Positions 34,680 through 47,605 of a DNA stretch of 64,000 nucleotides are shown one piece after another. Positions within the stretch are counted from its first letter, which is position 1; each line of letters opens with the position of its first letter. The notes under the pieces are model-generated. The model made no database searches. It was not told the DNA's origin and worked only from the letters and a program-made list of their open reading frames with translations. Source of the stretch: Ustulina deusta (taxonomy: Eukaryota; Ascomycota; Sordariomycetes; Xylariales; Xylariaceae); assembly GCA_023159155.1 (NCBI GenBank), contig JAJNNX010000031.1, positions 434,001 to 498,000 of the forward strand, written 5' to 3'. Position numbers and translations under genes: made by a program.

Positions 34680-36668
34680 AGTATATGCGTCGTGTTATTG
34701 ACGTCGGTTCTATGAAATAGACGTCCCTTTCGCGCCTAGCATTGAAGTTGAGTGCGAGGCACAATGGGGTGTTATCATATCTTTGATAGAAGAATAGACA
34801 AGTAATGAATGTGCTTGTAGTACTCTTGAATTCTACCTCTACTTGATTTTCGCATCTTGCTTTGGTTAGTATATTAAAGCTGTTGGAAATGTTTACGCCC
34901 AGTAGCCATACTGTGTTTAAAACTAATATGCCTTGCTTCTACCCAGTTGTACCGCCCTTCCTGAAACGAAGGCAATGGGTATCCAATGACAGGCATGGCA
35001 GGTGTAAAATCACTTGCTACTCTAAAAGGGCAGAAAAAGATAGAGCAACTAGAGCAGGATCTCCGCCCGGACTTGGTGGAAATGCTCTATGTCCTCCATT
35101 GGCTCTAACAAGCTCTCCTCGAAAAATAGTAGACGTGAACCTGCGCTCGTGCCACCCTTGTTCTATATCCAAGCATTGTGCGGGGTGCTTTCAGCTAGAT
35201 ACCATGCATGATGCAGTCAGCAGTTTGCAACATTCAGCAGTTGGCGCGGAGGGGTCTGTCGAATCATTATCGCGGTTGGCCCTTCTTAGAACAGAAATAC
35301 AGGTAACATTGAGAGGCTGGAACTGACAGGATGAATGGGCGGGTATACAAAGCGGTCTAATGCGGTTGGCTTTTGCAATATCCGGCCGGATGTGTACCAT
35401 GAATCTTTGCTTGACTCTGCATGACCCCAACCATATTCAAGCCCCCCATGAGAACACGGCCAACGACTGTCTCCCAAACCCACTCGTGCTGTACCTAAAT
35501 TCTTAATCTGTTCAGGTATGTCCTACGGGATCTGACCAGTCAGCGATTTTATGCCGGCATTCTGCCTGCATGATACCATCTTAGCTGAACTCTGCATGAG
35601 CCACATATCTTACGGCTGTTGTGTCACTACACATCCCGCTCTTACTCTCTTTGCCCGAAACGTGGACCAATCATATCATATTTCTCCTGAGGATTAGTAA
35701 GCACCGCGGCTTGGTATTAAGTGTGGCTGGCTCAACTAAGGATGAAATAGGTAACTTAATTGTTTGGCTTATTAAATGACGTGTTGAGGTGGTTAAGCGT
35801 TAAAGATATCCGGTTAATCCGTACTAGTCACCTTGGGTTGCAAAGACGGGTTTTCTTGTGTTTTCTTGAAACATTAGTTTTCCCTTGCAGCCTTGCCTTT
35901 ATACAACGGTTGTTTTACAGGCCTAGCCTAAATGCTAAGAGCTTAAGGCCCAAATAAAAATATTTTATTATTAATAACTGATTCCTTATTCAAAGAAATA
36001 AAATAAAATATTTAATGTAATAATTTCTGTAGTAATTTTTAAGATTTTTGAACTGCAGTAGTCGCCTAGGATTGTGACCTCATCGGCACCGTAATATGTT
36101 ATATCTGTAGGCTACACGTCTCAAACGCCTACACGCACGCATGCAAAGTGATAGGCTGCCGCCGCGGCTATACAATGCGAGGCGTTAACACGCCATGGTA
36201 CGAACCAACAACCTTGGCAGGCCTGTCAAAGCGAGTCAGCTATTACAACCATCGCGCTGGTTATTACGACCATGGTCTAACCTGCAAATAGTTAGTGGGT
36301 CACGGGTACTCCCGCGAGTACAGAAACGCACCTAGTGAGGGATTCTGGAAGTATCTTTTCCCAATCGCGAGAGTGACCTTATACTGCATGCCTACCGACA
36401 GTAATATCTGAAGTTTTTTCTGTGCAGCATCAGGCAAGTTACCACTATCCAGAAAAATGCAAAGTCACCTGGCCAGATTGATGTACTCAGAACTCTTGCA
36501 ATTGGTCAATTGCTGACTATACACATTAGCGATCTGACCGGAGCCAAGAAATACAAGTCTAATCCCAAATGAAGCCTTCTTTCCTCTCATCTGTGCATTT
36601 AACTATTTTCCCCGCTATTTCCCCAACAAAGCTGACCTACGTCTCCCCGTCTAACCTCTCCAGCAGCC
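34680..36668. other. Gene-poor region with AT-rich patch
   Basis: About 2 kb. A frame at 34862-35326 has mixed features but no recognised domain. 35940-36060 is strongly AT-rich. No supported gene. Confidence 0.5.
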
Positions 36669-37312
36669 ATGACCGACCAAACCACAGTCCTTCCTCGTCG
36701 GCATACCGCCACCGTCCCCAAGTGCGGATGCTGTGGCAAGGACCATGCCCCCCCCCCCGTGACCAGGGAGCAGCACCCTCTGAGGCGGCATGCCCCGACC
36801 TCCAGAAGCTCTAGGGGGGCATTCTCGTCGAGGCCACCTAGTATGCCAGGCTCACATCCTAAAACCGACCTATAGTTATCATCAGTGTCTACGCAGGGTT
36901 CAAGCTTGTCTTTATTTGTGACGCCTTCCGCTCCTTGGGCTCTCAACAGTCCTTACGTATAGCGACCACCCTAATGTCCTTTGAGTTCCCCTTGATCACC
37001 AGAACACACATCAAACGTTGGATAAATAATGACACCGACCTCTCCGCCAAAGAGTCCTTCTGCCAATATGCCCACCTAGCCAAGACCGCTGCTCAAAGTA
37101 CTGATCACACCTGCCTTGCTGAAATCGTCCTCGCCGCTGAGTCATAACAAGAAGCGTTGGACTCGGCGTGGCCACAGTTTCGCAACATCGACCGCGAAAT
37201 AGCATGCTGGGATAGGAGACTCCGTATTGACGTCGAACGACTGGATCGACAGCACTGCTGGGTCAGAAAGATAGATGAGGTGCCCATATTAGATAGTAAC
37301 TCGATTTACTGA
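36669..37312 (+). pseudogene. Cys-rich (zinc-finger-like) gene relic beside the AT-rich block
   Basis: Begins MTDQTTVLPRRHTATVPKCG with CGCCGKDH, which could start a MYND-like zinc finger. After several frame changes and stops between 36760 and 36870, a long clean frame reads IVIISVYAGFKLVFICDAF and then IKRWINNDTDLSAKESF… CLAEIVLAAES, TAA, then QEALDSAWPQFRNIDREIAC to SIY and TGA at 37310-37312. The long readable stretches with single stops show a decayed gene rather than random sequence. The MYND idea is a guess based on the Cys pattern only. Confidence 0.45.
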
Positions 37313-37510
37313 AAGCTTAATGCTGTTCACCGCGGCTTGGCATCTGGTCAGCCAAAGCTACTGCATGTGTAGCATGTTGTGCTAACCTATAACTAACTTA
37401 TTATTACAATTTATTTCTATTAATAATAACTAGTTATTTAAATTATATTTATTTTGGTTTTTTTAATATTTCATATATAAATAGTAATAGTTATTAATAA
37501 TATTTACTGA

Positions 37511-37605
37511 ATGGTTCTGCAGGGTTTAGGGACCTACCGCACAACTTACCCTTTTATAATATTATAATCATAAGCGTACATACATAACAAATATGCAGCA
37601 AATTT
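37511..37605 (+). repeat. Direct repeat B, left copy (LTR-like)
   Basis: 95 bases aligning without gaps to 42976-43070; shared core GGACCTAC…CTTTTATAATATTATAAT, ending CAGCAAATTT. This left copy keeps more G and C. Confidence 0.8.
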
Positions 37606-40600
37606 ATACTAAATTATTACAACTTGCAGCACTTTACCAAAGATTTATTGTTTAATTAGCCTATTAACAAGTTATAAAAAAATAGCGCCCTATATACGTA
37701 ACAAAAACGCTCCAAAAAACCTTCCGGTTAATCTAATAAAAAACGGACCTTTAAGAACAGCATTTCTAGACCTTCTAGTACTAGTAAATACTATTGTTGT
37801 CCCAAGTACACTTCTAGTTTATATTTGTATTAAACTAACTTTGCAATCTAAAAAAAAACAATAGTACGCAGATATAGCAGGTAACTTAACAACCTTAACT
37901 TTGTTAAACACTAAAATAAAAAAACACAAACATGCTATATACTTCTAAAACTTTTTAACCGCAAAAAAAAAAGCATAACGCTACGCCCTAGCAAAAATAG
38001 TAATAATAGCAAGCATATTTTATATAAGCAGTATAAACAATAATAATAACTATTCTAAATTATATAAGTTATTTTTATTTGTTTAAATAGTAGCAAACTA
38101 GTTCTATAATATTAACTAAAAACAGATCGCAACAATTTATTAAAACAACTTTAAACTAATAAACCTAATTAAACTACAAGCAGGCAGCAAATATATACTA
38201 AATATAGCAATAGTACTCTATACTAGCTAAAGTAGTACTATTATAATATAGGTTGCTATTCCAAAACCCTAAGTATATAAAAGTAATATTATAATATAAG
38301 CATATTATTTTTTAACATTTATAGCAATATATTATTACCTATTCAAAAAACATTAATATATTACTTTAGTAATAAATAATTTTATACGTATTATATATAA
38401 ATTAGTAGCAATTTATAAACTAAAACAAATTATTAAGTTTATATTAGCCTAAATAAAATATTATTTATTAACTTTTTATATAGCTACCCTATAAATAGAA
38501 CAGAACTACAATTAGAAAAATATTTATTTAAACATTTTAGTACTAAAGCTATTTTACTATGCGAAACATTTTACTAAAACGCCAAAAACTAAATTATATT
38601 TATTAAGGAGCTATACTAAAAATAAAATATATAACTATTAGAACAACTCTATTTATAACTATACTTTAGGCCCTTTTTTGTACTATTAGAAGCATATTTA
38701 TAAATACTGCAGTAAAGCATACAAAAAACTAGCCTGTACTAATAAAAAAGCATAAAGCAAAGCAGCCGTTTTTTAGCTATAGGCTAACTAGCTAGTTCTA
38801 TTAGTTCTAAATCAAACATACCTTAATAATATAATAAGTTTAAATATTCTAATTATTATTTAAATAATATAAAACATACTATCTTTTCTACTAAAACTAT
38901 TAATAAACTTAGTTCTAACTTTTAATATATATAACTTTAATAGCCTTGTTCTAACTATATTTCTATTCTTTTTTTGCTTTAATTATTAATAGATAGCCTT
39001 TTAACATTACTTATATAACTTAAAAAATATACTTTTTAAAATACTATAGTACGGGGCGCTCCTTAAATGTTTAGAACTCTTAAAACTAAGCTAATCTAAT
39101 AATTTTTGCTCTATAAATAAAAACTATTTTATAATCAAAACCTAAATTGTATCAGATTTAGCTCTAAACCAGATTTTAAAAATGTTCGACCCCTCGGGCC
39201 TGCTATACTTACTACTAGGCCTAGTCCCCAAATTAAACAAAAGCTAGCAACAAATCTACTATTTATTTTTTTCTAAAGTTAGGTTAATAAATAACTTAAT
39301 ACGCCCTAAACATATAATTTTTAAATATTTAATTATTTAATAAGTATTCAAAATAGTTCAAATATTAAACAAAAAAATAACCCTAATCAAAAAAAACTTA
39401 AAAGATATATTTTGTCTAATCCTAGTAGCACATTTGTACTACTAGCTCTTTAGTTTTAAATAAAAAAACTGCTTTTTTTACAAAAACTGCCTCTCCTTTA
39501 GTTTTTAAACTGCTTTTTTTATTTTTAACTTTTTTGCAAAAAGCTTCTACTAGCTACTAAAAACATTACTTTTTTTTATACGTACTACGCACTATTTAAA
39601 CAATTTTATATTTGTAATCCTTTTAGTCTAGCAAAACTATATATAAATAGTTTACTAAAAATATAATTAGTTTTTAAATATATTAAGTTTTATACTAAAT
39701 AAAAAAAAAAATAGCAAAAATATATGCCTTAAAATCTTCAAAATCAAAATTAATACAATTTTAATGCAAATTTAGCTATTAAAAATAAAGCTAACTAAAG
39801 CTAACAAAATTATATCTAAAACACTTAAAAAACTGCGCTTTTTCTGCTGCAAAATTAAATAAATTTTAGGCTATTTAAGCTTTTATTTATTAATAATTCC
39901 TTTAAAAAAATTGTTTTTTTTTTATATATAAGGCTTACTTTTTATATTCCAAATATATATGTTTTATATTTTTTTTATGCTTATAAAACAAAACTTTAAA
40001 TAGTAGTACAACTTATTAAGCAACTTTAACAAAATTTATTTTTTAATAAGTATAAACTACAAATATTTTTATTTATTTATAAACATATTAAAAATAAGCT
40101 TTAGTAGCTTTTAGTACAAAAAAAACCTAGTAATAAAACTTTAGTATAAAAATCTCCCTATTTTAGAATTATAAACCTTTATTTATTTTTGCTTTAATAT
40201 TAAAGCAGACCTAAATATTAATATATTTAAAACTATTACAATCTAACTAATATTTATATATTAGTATATATACTAAAAGTCAGGCGTAGTAATAATCTAT
40301 ACCAATAATATAATAGTTTAACAAAAGCTAACTAACATATTAATAAAAAACTTGCTCTTTTTGGACTTGCTCCAAAAAATCTTTATACTTGTAGTACACC
40401 AGAATATCTATTTCTAAGTCTATTAAATAACCTTTCTAAACAACAAACTAATAAATACTCTTTTTTAAGCTAATTTTGCTATAATTACTAACCTATATTT
40501 TAACTAGCAGAACTTATCAAAAGCTAGCTAACCTTACGCTTTTAAAACAAAATAAACTTATATAATTAGTACTACAAAAATTTATATATCTGTTTAATAT

Positions 40601-42819
40601 ATACCGGCCTAGCAAAATCAATACAAAAAAACTATAAATTAATAATAAAAATATACAAAGTATAGTGCTTAAGCTAGAACATAATAGTTTAGCTTATATT
40701 GCTTTAAATATTAACTTTTTATATATATAATAAAATATATAGTCTTTTTTAAAAAACAATTTAAAGCTTATTAATAAGTTTATATATATCTGCACTACGT
40801 TTAGTATATATTAACCTTATATTAAATATATTAATATTTAAAAGCTTTTATATTTATTGCTTAATCTAAAGCATAACATACTTATTTTTTTATAAATAAA
40901 AAACTTTAAAAAAAAACCTAGTTATAAAATTAATATTAGCTAAACTTATATTAGAAATAGCTATAATTAATAAAGACCTATATAATATACTAATAACTAA
41001 CGTAGCGTTTACTATAGTATAACATAGCTTCTTTTGCTTAAAAAAAATTATTTATAATAATTCTAACCTAGATAACCCCTAAAAATAGCATACGTTAGGC
41101 CTTTTAAAGTTAGTAATATAACTAATACAAAATAGATCATATTTTTAAGTATTCTTTTACAATACAAAAACAAACAAAAACTACTTTAGGGTCTATATAA
41201 TATTAAGTATAACAAAAGGACCGGCTTACTTAATAGTCCATATAAACAAACTGCTAAACTAAAAAAATATACTAACCTATACTACAGATTACTTGCTGCT
41301 ATTTTAACTTATATATAGCGCTTTTATAAAAACCCGGATAAAAAATATATTCCAAAATAGGTTGATTTACTTAAGTATTGATTATAATACGTATATAAGC
41401 TATAACTTTTGTTATAGTACTACTTAATACGTTTATAATATAAAAATAAACAAAAAAGATTTAAAACTATTAAACTATTAGTTTTTTAATATAATAAAAC
41501 AATACTATAAAACATTAATAAATAAAAAGCTCCAGGTTTTAAAATGTTTTGTTTTAGGATTAACTACAAAATATCCTAATATTAAAAAAACTAAGCATAA
41601 ATAAAGCTTGCTTTTTTATTATAATATATTTATATATAAAATCTAGCTTAGTAACTATATAAATATATTATGTTTTAGTTATTATTATAATATTATATAT
41701 ATAGTAAAAATATATAGTAGTTTATAGCAACTTAGCAAAAAATTCTAGTTATAAAAAAGTTAAAGTTAAATTTAACCTAAATATAGTTTAAAAAGAGTTT
41801 ATTTAAAAAACTATAATTTAACTTAAAATTTAAGCATTATTTGCTTTAAATTTATATTATATTTGCTTTATTTATATTTTTTTTTTTTTTTTAGTATTTT
41901 TTTTTTTGTTAGCAATATAATAAACCTATTTTTAAATATTACTAATTGCTTCCTAAAAAAAAATTATATAAATTAGTATTAAATTTGTTTTTAATTTGCT
42001 TAGAATATTTATAGCTAGTAAAACAAAAAACTTTAAAAACTTTTTTATTAATTTAGTTTAAGTAAGCAGCTTAGCAAACCTATACAAACAAGTTCTACTA
42101 TTTATTAATATTATAATTGTTTATATTAATCTAGAACTAAATTAAAATTAAATTTATGCTAAATTTGTATAGTATACTTATAAAAATATAATTACTAAAA
42201 CAATTATTTTTATAAGCATAAATATAATAAATATACTTAAAAATATTTATACTTATATTATTATTATAGTAAGCATTAAAATCCTATACCGATTTAGTAT
42301 TAAATTTGATCTATATTTATATTATATATATTTTAGTTATATAATAAATATAATAAATATAATATATCTAGCGCTCCGTTATAGTTACAAACTCCTAGTT
42401 TATATAAATTAGCTTTAAATTTGCCTTAAATTTATATAAAACTTATTTTTGCTACATAGGTCAGAAAAAGTAGAGCTAGCAGGCTATTTTTTTGCAAGGG
42501 CTACTTTAAAAAATATAGTAATAGCAGTAAATTAAAAATAACAGGGCAAAGCAAAGCTGCTTTAATATTAGCTCGAATTTAATACAAATTTATTACTATA
42601 TAATATATACTAAAAATATATAATGTTTAAAAAAAAAAAAAAAAAGCTTATAGCGCATAGCAAAGCTTTTTATATAGCAAGCTATACTAGCTCTATTTAT
42701 ATAAACTAACTAATTAAAACATATTTTCTAACGTATAAACTACTTTATTAAATTTAAACTAATTATTTATTATAATTTAAAACAATTATTCTAATATAAT
42801 CTAAAACATAAGTTTAAAT

Positions 42820-42970
42820 AGTTTATAACTAGCTTTTAAAACAATAATATATTAAACTTTTTATTAATACTTTAATAATAGCTTTAATCTAAAAGCTAGC
42901 TAAAAAAAGCTTATGTTTTTTTTAATATATATATACTTCCTACTTATAAAATACTTTATTATATGCTATA
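42820..42970 (+). repeat. Direct repeat A, heavily mutated copy
   Basis: 151 bases matching 43198-43348 without gaps. Essentially every difference is C-to-T or G-to-A in this copy. Confidence 0.8.
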
Positions 42971-42975
42971 AATAA

Positions 42976-43070
42976 ATAGTTCCATAAAATTTAAGGACCT
43001 ACTATACAACTTACTCTTTTATAATATTATAATTATAAGCATATATATATAATAAATATACAGCAAATTT
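42976..43070 (+). repeat. Direct repeat B, right copy (LTR-like)
   Basis: Partner of 37511-37605. It carries T or A at most places where the left copy has C or G, and one place with the reverse, so both copies were mutated. Confidence 0.8.
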
Positions 43071-43197
43071 GTCCCGCCCGCTGCTTTAATTACTAAAGCT
43101 TAAAAACTAGAAAAAGTAGCAATAAAAGATTATTAAAAGTTAAATTTTGTTATTTTAATGCATTATTTTTTATTTGCTTTATATTTTAGCAGTAGGC

Positions 43198-43348
43198 AGT
43201 TTATAACTAGCTTTCGAAGCAGCAATACATCAAACTTTTTATTAGCGCTCTAATAGCAGCCTCGATCCGAAAGCTAGCCAAAAAAGGCTTATGCTCCCTC
43301 TAATACATATATACCCCCTATTTATGGAGTGCCCTATTATGTGCTATA
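43198..43348 (+). repeat. Direct repeat A, less mutated copy
   Basis: Keeps words such as CGAAGCAGC and GCAGCCTCGATCCG that are TTAAAACAA and ATAGCTTTAATCTA in the copy at 42820-42970. Confidence 0.8.
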
Positions 43349-43879
43349 GATTAGTTATATTATTTAGATTTTCATTTCTATTATATTAATTATATAATAT
43401 ATGCTGCAAAAATGGCATTAATTAATGATCTTGTCCAAATTTTGTAACGTAAAGTTCATGTAAAGGTTTCTGCCCTGTGGGGCAATACAGGAACTCCAAT
43501 TTCGGATGCCACAACCTCCGGTCTTAGAGACTTCCATACCAACACTACAACATTTGTTGTCACGGAAAAAACGACGCTGTTAGTGCCGTGAAGGTACCAA
43601 CAGTATATATAGACCCACACCCCCGCGACATTTGGACACAAACAGGCGCGTATCACTAACTTATTAGCTCCGTTTGCAGCTATATATCACCAGATCATTG
43701 TATGATCGAAAAGCAGTAGTTAGATATTGGATTCAAGGCTTCAAGGATATCATGTGAGGGAATTTCTTAACCGAATATACAAGCAAAATATAAAAGAAAG
43801 CCGACCTGAGATTCCAACTGCCCACGTGACTACTTTCGCATCAATCTTCCGAACCACTGTCGAAGTGACAGCCTTCCCG

Positions 43880-46800
43880 TTAAATACGTGGTGGCGCGTA
43901 GACTGGGGGGTAGACGATGCAGCTCTCCCGTATCTTTTCTTGGGCTTTCCAGATTGCGTCCACAACCTGGTAATGCGGGCCCCTGAAAGGCATCGCCATA
44001 CGCTCCCTGTATACTTCAAGATAGGAGACGCCATCAACAAAGTACCAACACAAATGTACCTCAAAGCTCTCATCCAGACAATTTGAATAGCATGGTTTAA
44101 TATATTCAGGGTCGATCGCCCCGAGCTCGGCTAATTGGTCTTTCAGGGCAGGATCTCCCAGCCATTCGCGACGAAATGAATGGCCTGGAAGCTTTCGCGT
44201 AATACGATCGAGGCGCTTTATGGCCCCCATGGTTACATCGGTCTCTCCCAACGCAAATATATTATGCTCATATTCGCTTCCAAACATTGCTTCCATAACG
44301 CGGAAAGTATTCCTAAACCAGGTTACTCGTTGAGACGTACGGACCTCAACTATCGCTGAAGTAACATGGGGATCGTTGACTTCAAGCGATGCGTTTATAG
44401 CCGCCAGGGCGTCGATGGCTGAGACAGATTGGTTGCCAGCGGCCTCCACTGGCCCTGATCTAACCCCCTCGGCTATCGTACATTTCCACATAGACGAGAG
44501 TAAGTCCAATTGACATCGAATGTATTCAGCTTCTGTCAATTCAGTATTCTTATCTTTAGGGAGGCGTTGTAGAGCTGTCAAGATATCTGGCGGCAGGCCC
44601 GATTGGTGTTGAAGGGCCTCAGCTGCAAGTAAGGCCGAGTCCAAATTGTCATCTTTAAGCATTGTTGCTACAGATGTTGAAATATCTGGAGGCAAGGCCG
44701 ATTGGTATCCAAGGGCTCTAGCTGCTGCACTTCTAGCAGACAAATCCTTATCTTTGAGCATTTCCTCTATAACTTTCAGTGTTTCCAGGGGCAAGGCTTG
44801 ATGACGACGTTGTAGCATTTTGAGGATGGTAATTCTTATGCCTCGCGACCTGTTGTTCGTTCTTCAGCCAGTCGGTAGCAAGGGCTATTACGCTCGATGG
44901 TATTTGTGGCCGTCTCCCTATCGAATTCAGCAGTATTATTTGCAGATCCTCGGATCCTTGTTTCAAGGCGTCGCATAAGACTTTCCCTGAAAATTCTATT
45001 TCGCGTGCTAACAGTGAAATTCCACTGAAGGCGCATTCGAATATCAACCATATTGAAAGTTTGTCTTCTAGGCCCGTTCTAAGTTTGCTGAAAGGTGTCT
45101 CCTCCTTCGACGGTATCACTTCGCTCAAGCAATTCCTAATCAGCCGTTGATGTGCTGGACCTAAGAGGTCACGCGGCTCTTCCTCGATGGTGCTGAAGAA
45201 GAAATAGAGTTGATTCGCATTGTCCTTAGTTTGAAGCAAGCCGGCGACGAAGCGCCAGACACGGTCGAAGCGCCGGCTATACTTGTGCTGTCGGATATAT
45301 TGGTTTAACCGCTGTAGGTCTTTAATAAGCCATTGAGCGGCAAAGAATTCCTGAAAGGTCAGGTGGATGAAGCTGAGTGCGCGCCGCTGGCCGCCACCAT
45401 TAGAATGTAGAAATGATATTTTCCTAAGATTGCGCTCTAATGACAGCGGTAGCTGGGTGCCCGTTGATTCTAAATGTCGAATAGCTTCACCGATATCTTT
45501 GTCGGTAAACTCAAATTGATCCGACTTCATCAGGTTGATGCCTATTTCTCCGAGGAGGTTGCTCTCTGCATCAACTACTCGCTCTAAACGGGCTGAATCT
45601 CGAACGGTATCAACGATTTCAGTGGTCACCAGCTCACCGTTGTCTACCTTGCCCAACTCTGGGATGTCCTTGCGCCACAACGTGTGTACAACGGCCTGAT
45701 AGAGAGCTGTTATTGTTATTGCATCAGGCTCTTCTCCGTTTTGAATAGCCATAAACGATGCCCTCTGTCTGTGAAGCTCATCCCAACTGTAGCAGAGAAT
45801 GTCCAGATGTATGGGCACCTGAACCATGTCCTTAATAAAGAGATTGCTCTCGATAAGATTAAGGATATGATTGCCCGTGTTACTCGGCACGATTTCGGCA
45901 TCCCCCACATATTTTTCCACACTCGCCATGCTAAGCCCAAGAGCTTCTATGTGGAGATCAATTGATGAGATATCACGTTCGTAAGATCGTGATGTGATGA
46001 TAACTACGGGTCGGCTCATCAACCCCTCGAGAAGGCCGCATTTCCTGGATAACCACGGTTTCGCCTCATCCAAGCCGTCCAGTATAACCAAAACGTTGGC
46101 ATCTTCTTTGCCAAGCATTAGATCCCTAAGATAATTTGACAGTTCGTGGCCTCTAAGTCGGCCAAATCGGCAAATCGCTCGATTTTGCGCACAGGTACTC
46201 GAACCACCAGGTCGAATTTTCTCCGCAAGTTGTTGTGCCAAAAGTATTCGTACATGATTCGTCGGCAAAGTGTTGTCTTTCCAACCCCAGGTCTTCCTTG
46301 AATGAAGACTCGTCTGGGGCGAATCTTCTTATCCCCCCCTAGCTCTATTTCATCGAATAGGCCGTGTATCGATACAATGCGCCTCTCTGATTGCCCATCC
46401 TCAGAACTAGGTGGTACTAGTACTTTCTGTGTTCTATGGTTGGGATGTTCAGCTACTGCTAAGCTGATGTCACCCCAGTTCTCTGGTAATTTCTTTCCTG
46501 ATACCCGTCTTATAGATGTGCGATCGATCATGCAATGTAGATTCAGAATATCTCGAATGCTGCCCATGGTTAATGGCCTCTCGATCATCCGGTGTCGCTC
46601 GGTATCGATCAAATTTCGCAAAGCTTGTGAAATCTCAACTTCCACTTGAGTGTGATATTCTTTGGGCTTCGGTGTTCCTTTTGCTAGGAGATCCAGGCAC
46701 TTCAGGTAATACCCTTTCAAAGCTTCGATTAGTGGCCTGTCATTTTCGAGAGTTTCAAGCATCAATAAGATCTTGAAAAAGAGTTCATGCTCCTTCCCCG

Positions 46801-47605
46801 ACTGATGTGTGAGTCGAATCTGTGTTTCATTCATGCCCACGAAATTCGGTTGCCACCTTAACTCAGATTGTTCTGTTTGATCGTCGAAAAGAAGGATCGG
46901 AATTGCGTATTGGGGCCCTGTGATGCTCTGCCTGAATTTGAGGGGCGCCAATTCAGTCAAAACATTGTGGAACTTATGCCCCATTTGGGAGAAGTACGTC
47001 TGCTGAACCTTGGAGACCGCCGTGCATATTTCTCCCCACGGATGTTTGGGTGCATGACTATACTTGTTGCACGCGTCGAATACAGCTTCGGTGTATGTGC
47101 GATTGTTAATTTTGAAGTAACGCTCGTCCCGCATATACGTGGCAAGTAATTCGGAGTAGAATACAAAGACATAGTCTACATTATCTTCATGCCAGCTACG
47201 CGGTAGCAGGCAGATCTGGTTCTGGACTATGTCGACGCTTGCGCCAGGGTGGGCCACACTATGGGCCGGGCCGTATCCGTGTGGCGATTTATCCGAATTT
47301 ACGTTAAAGAGAATTTGCTTGAACCAAGAGATATAGTCCGTAACCACAACTTTGTTTGCCTCGATGCCAAGTTTCTCGTTCTCATAGGTATAGATTATGA
47401 AGAACTTTGGTGATCGTCGATGAAGACTAAGCTGCTTCAATACGTCGAGGACCCTATTGAACGTTTCTTGGGTCAGACTTAATTGGTTCATTGGGGCGCC
47501 GGCGTTAATCGCTGACGGCCCACTATCAGAGTGCTTGGCCGGGTCCATTTGCTCACTCCGCACTATTTTTGTGGCATTTGATGAAGTTGAATCCAATGGA
47601 GGCAT
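43880..47605 (-). pseudogene. NACHT-type NLR (STAND) protein with HEAT-like repeats, two frameshifts
   Basis: About 1,240 codons in three frames. Residues 1-250: an N-terminal domain (KFFIIYTYENEKLG, VDYVFVFYSELLATY) reminiscent of SEFIR/TIR-type folds. Then the NACHT NTPase: Walker A IQGRPGVGKTTLC, FDLVVRVPVRKI, Walker B VLVILDGLDEAKPW, sensor ITSRSYERD, and winged-helix-like ALSFIHLTFQEFFAAQWL. Next are at least two 33-residue HEAT-like repeats beginning ALPLETLKVIEEMLKDKDLS and ALPPDISTSVATMLKDDNLD, and a unique C-terminal domain ending VYPPVYAPPRI. Frame changes without possible introns occur near 46148-46158 (after VRKIERFADLADLE) and near 44840-44860 (after WLKNEQQ). NLRs of this build act in heterokaryon incompatibility or immunity in fungi. 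Unless these are assembly errors, the gene is a recent pseudogene, since the three parts are otherwise clean. Head-to-head with the membrane protein gene at 48157. Confidence 0.82.

Larger units (their letters stand above)
37378..43440. mobile_element. RIP-degraded, AT-rich block, probably a dead LTR-type retrotransposon
   Basis: Six kilobases made almost only of A and T, with no frame of 60 codons on either strand, sharply different from both flanks. Two 95-base direct repeats lie 5.5 kb apart (37511-37605 and 42976-43070), and they differ by C/T and G/A transitions only. The size and direct repeats fit an LTR retrotransposon, but no protease, integrase or reverse transcriptase can be read. 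Another family of repeat is possible. The composition fits C-to-T mutation by RIP. Such blocks are usually heterochromatic in fungi. Confidence 0.75.

Noticed and set aside
34862..35326. 154-codon plus-strand frame with a Cys-rich segment
   Set aside because: Composition is mixed and frames shift within it; possibly a relic, but nothing can be supported.
37378..43440. Possible centromere or mitochondrial insertion
   Set aside because: Repeat pairs with transition-only differences fit a RIP-hit transposon better, and no mitochondrial gene is readable.
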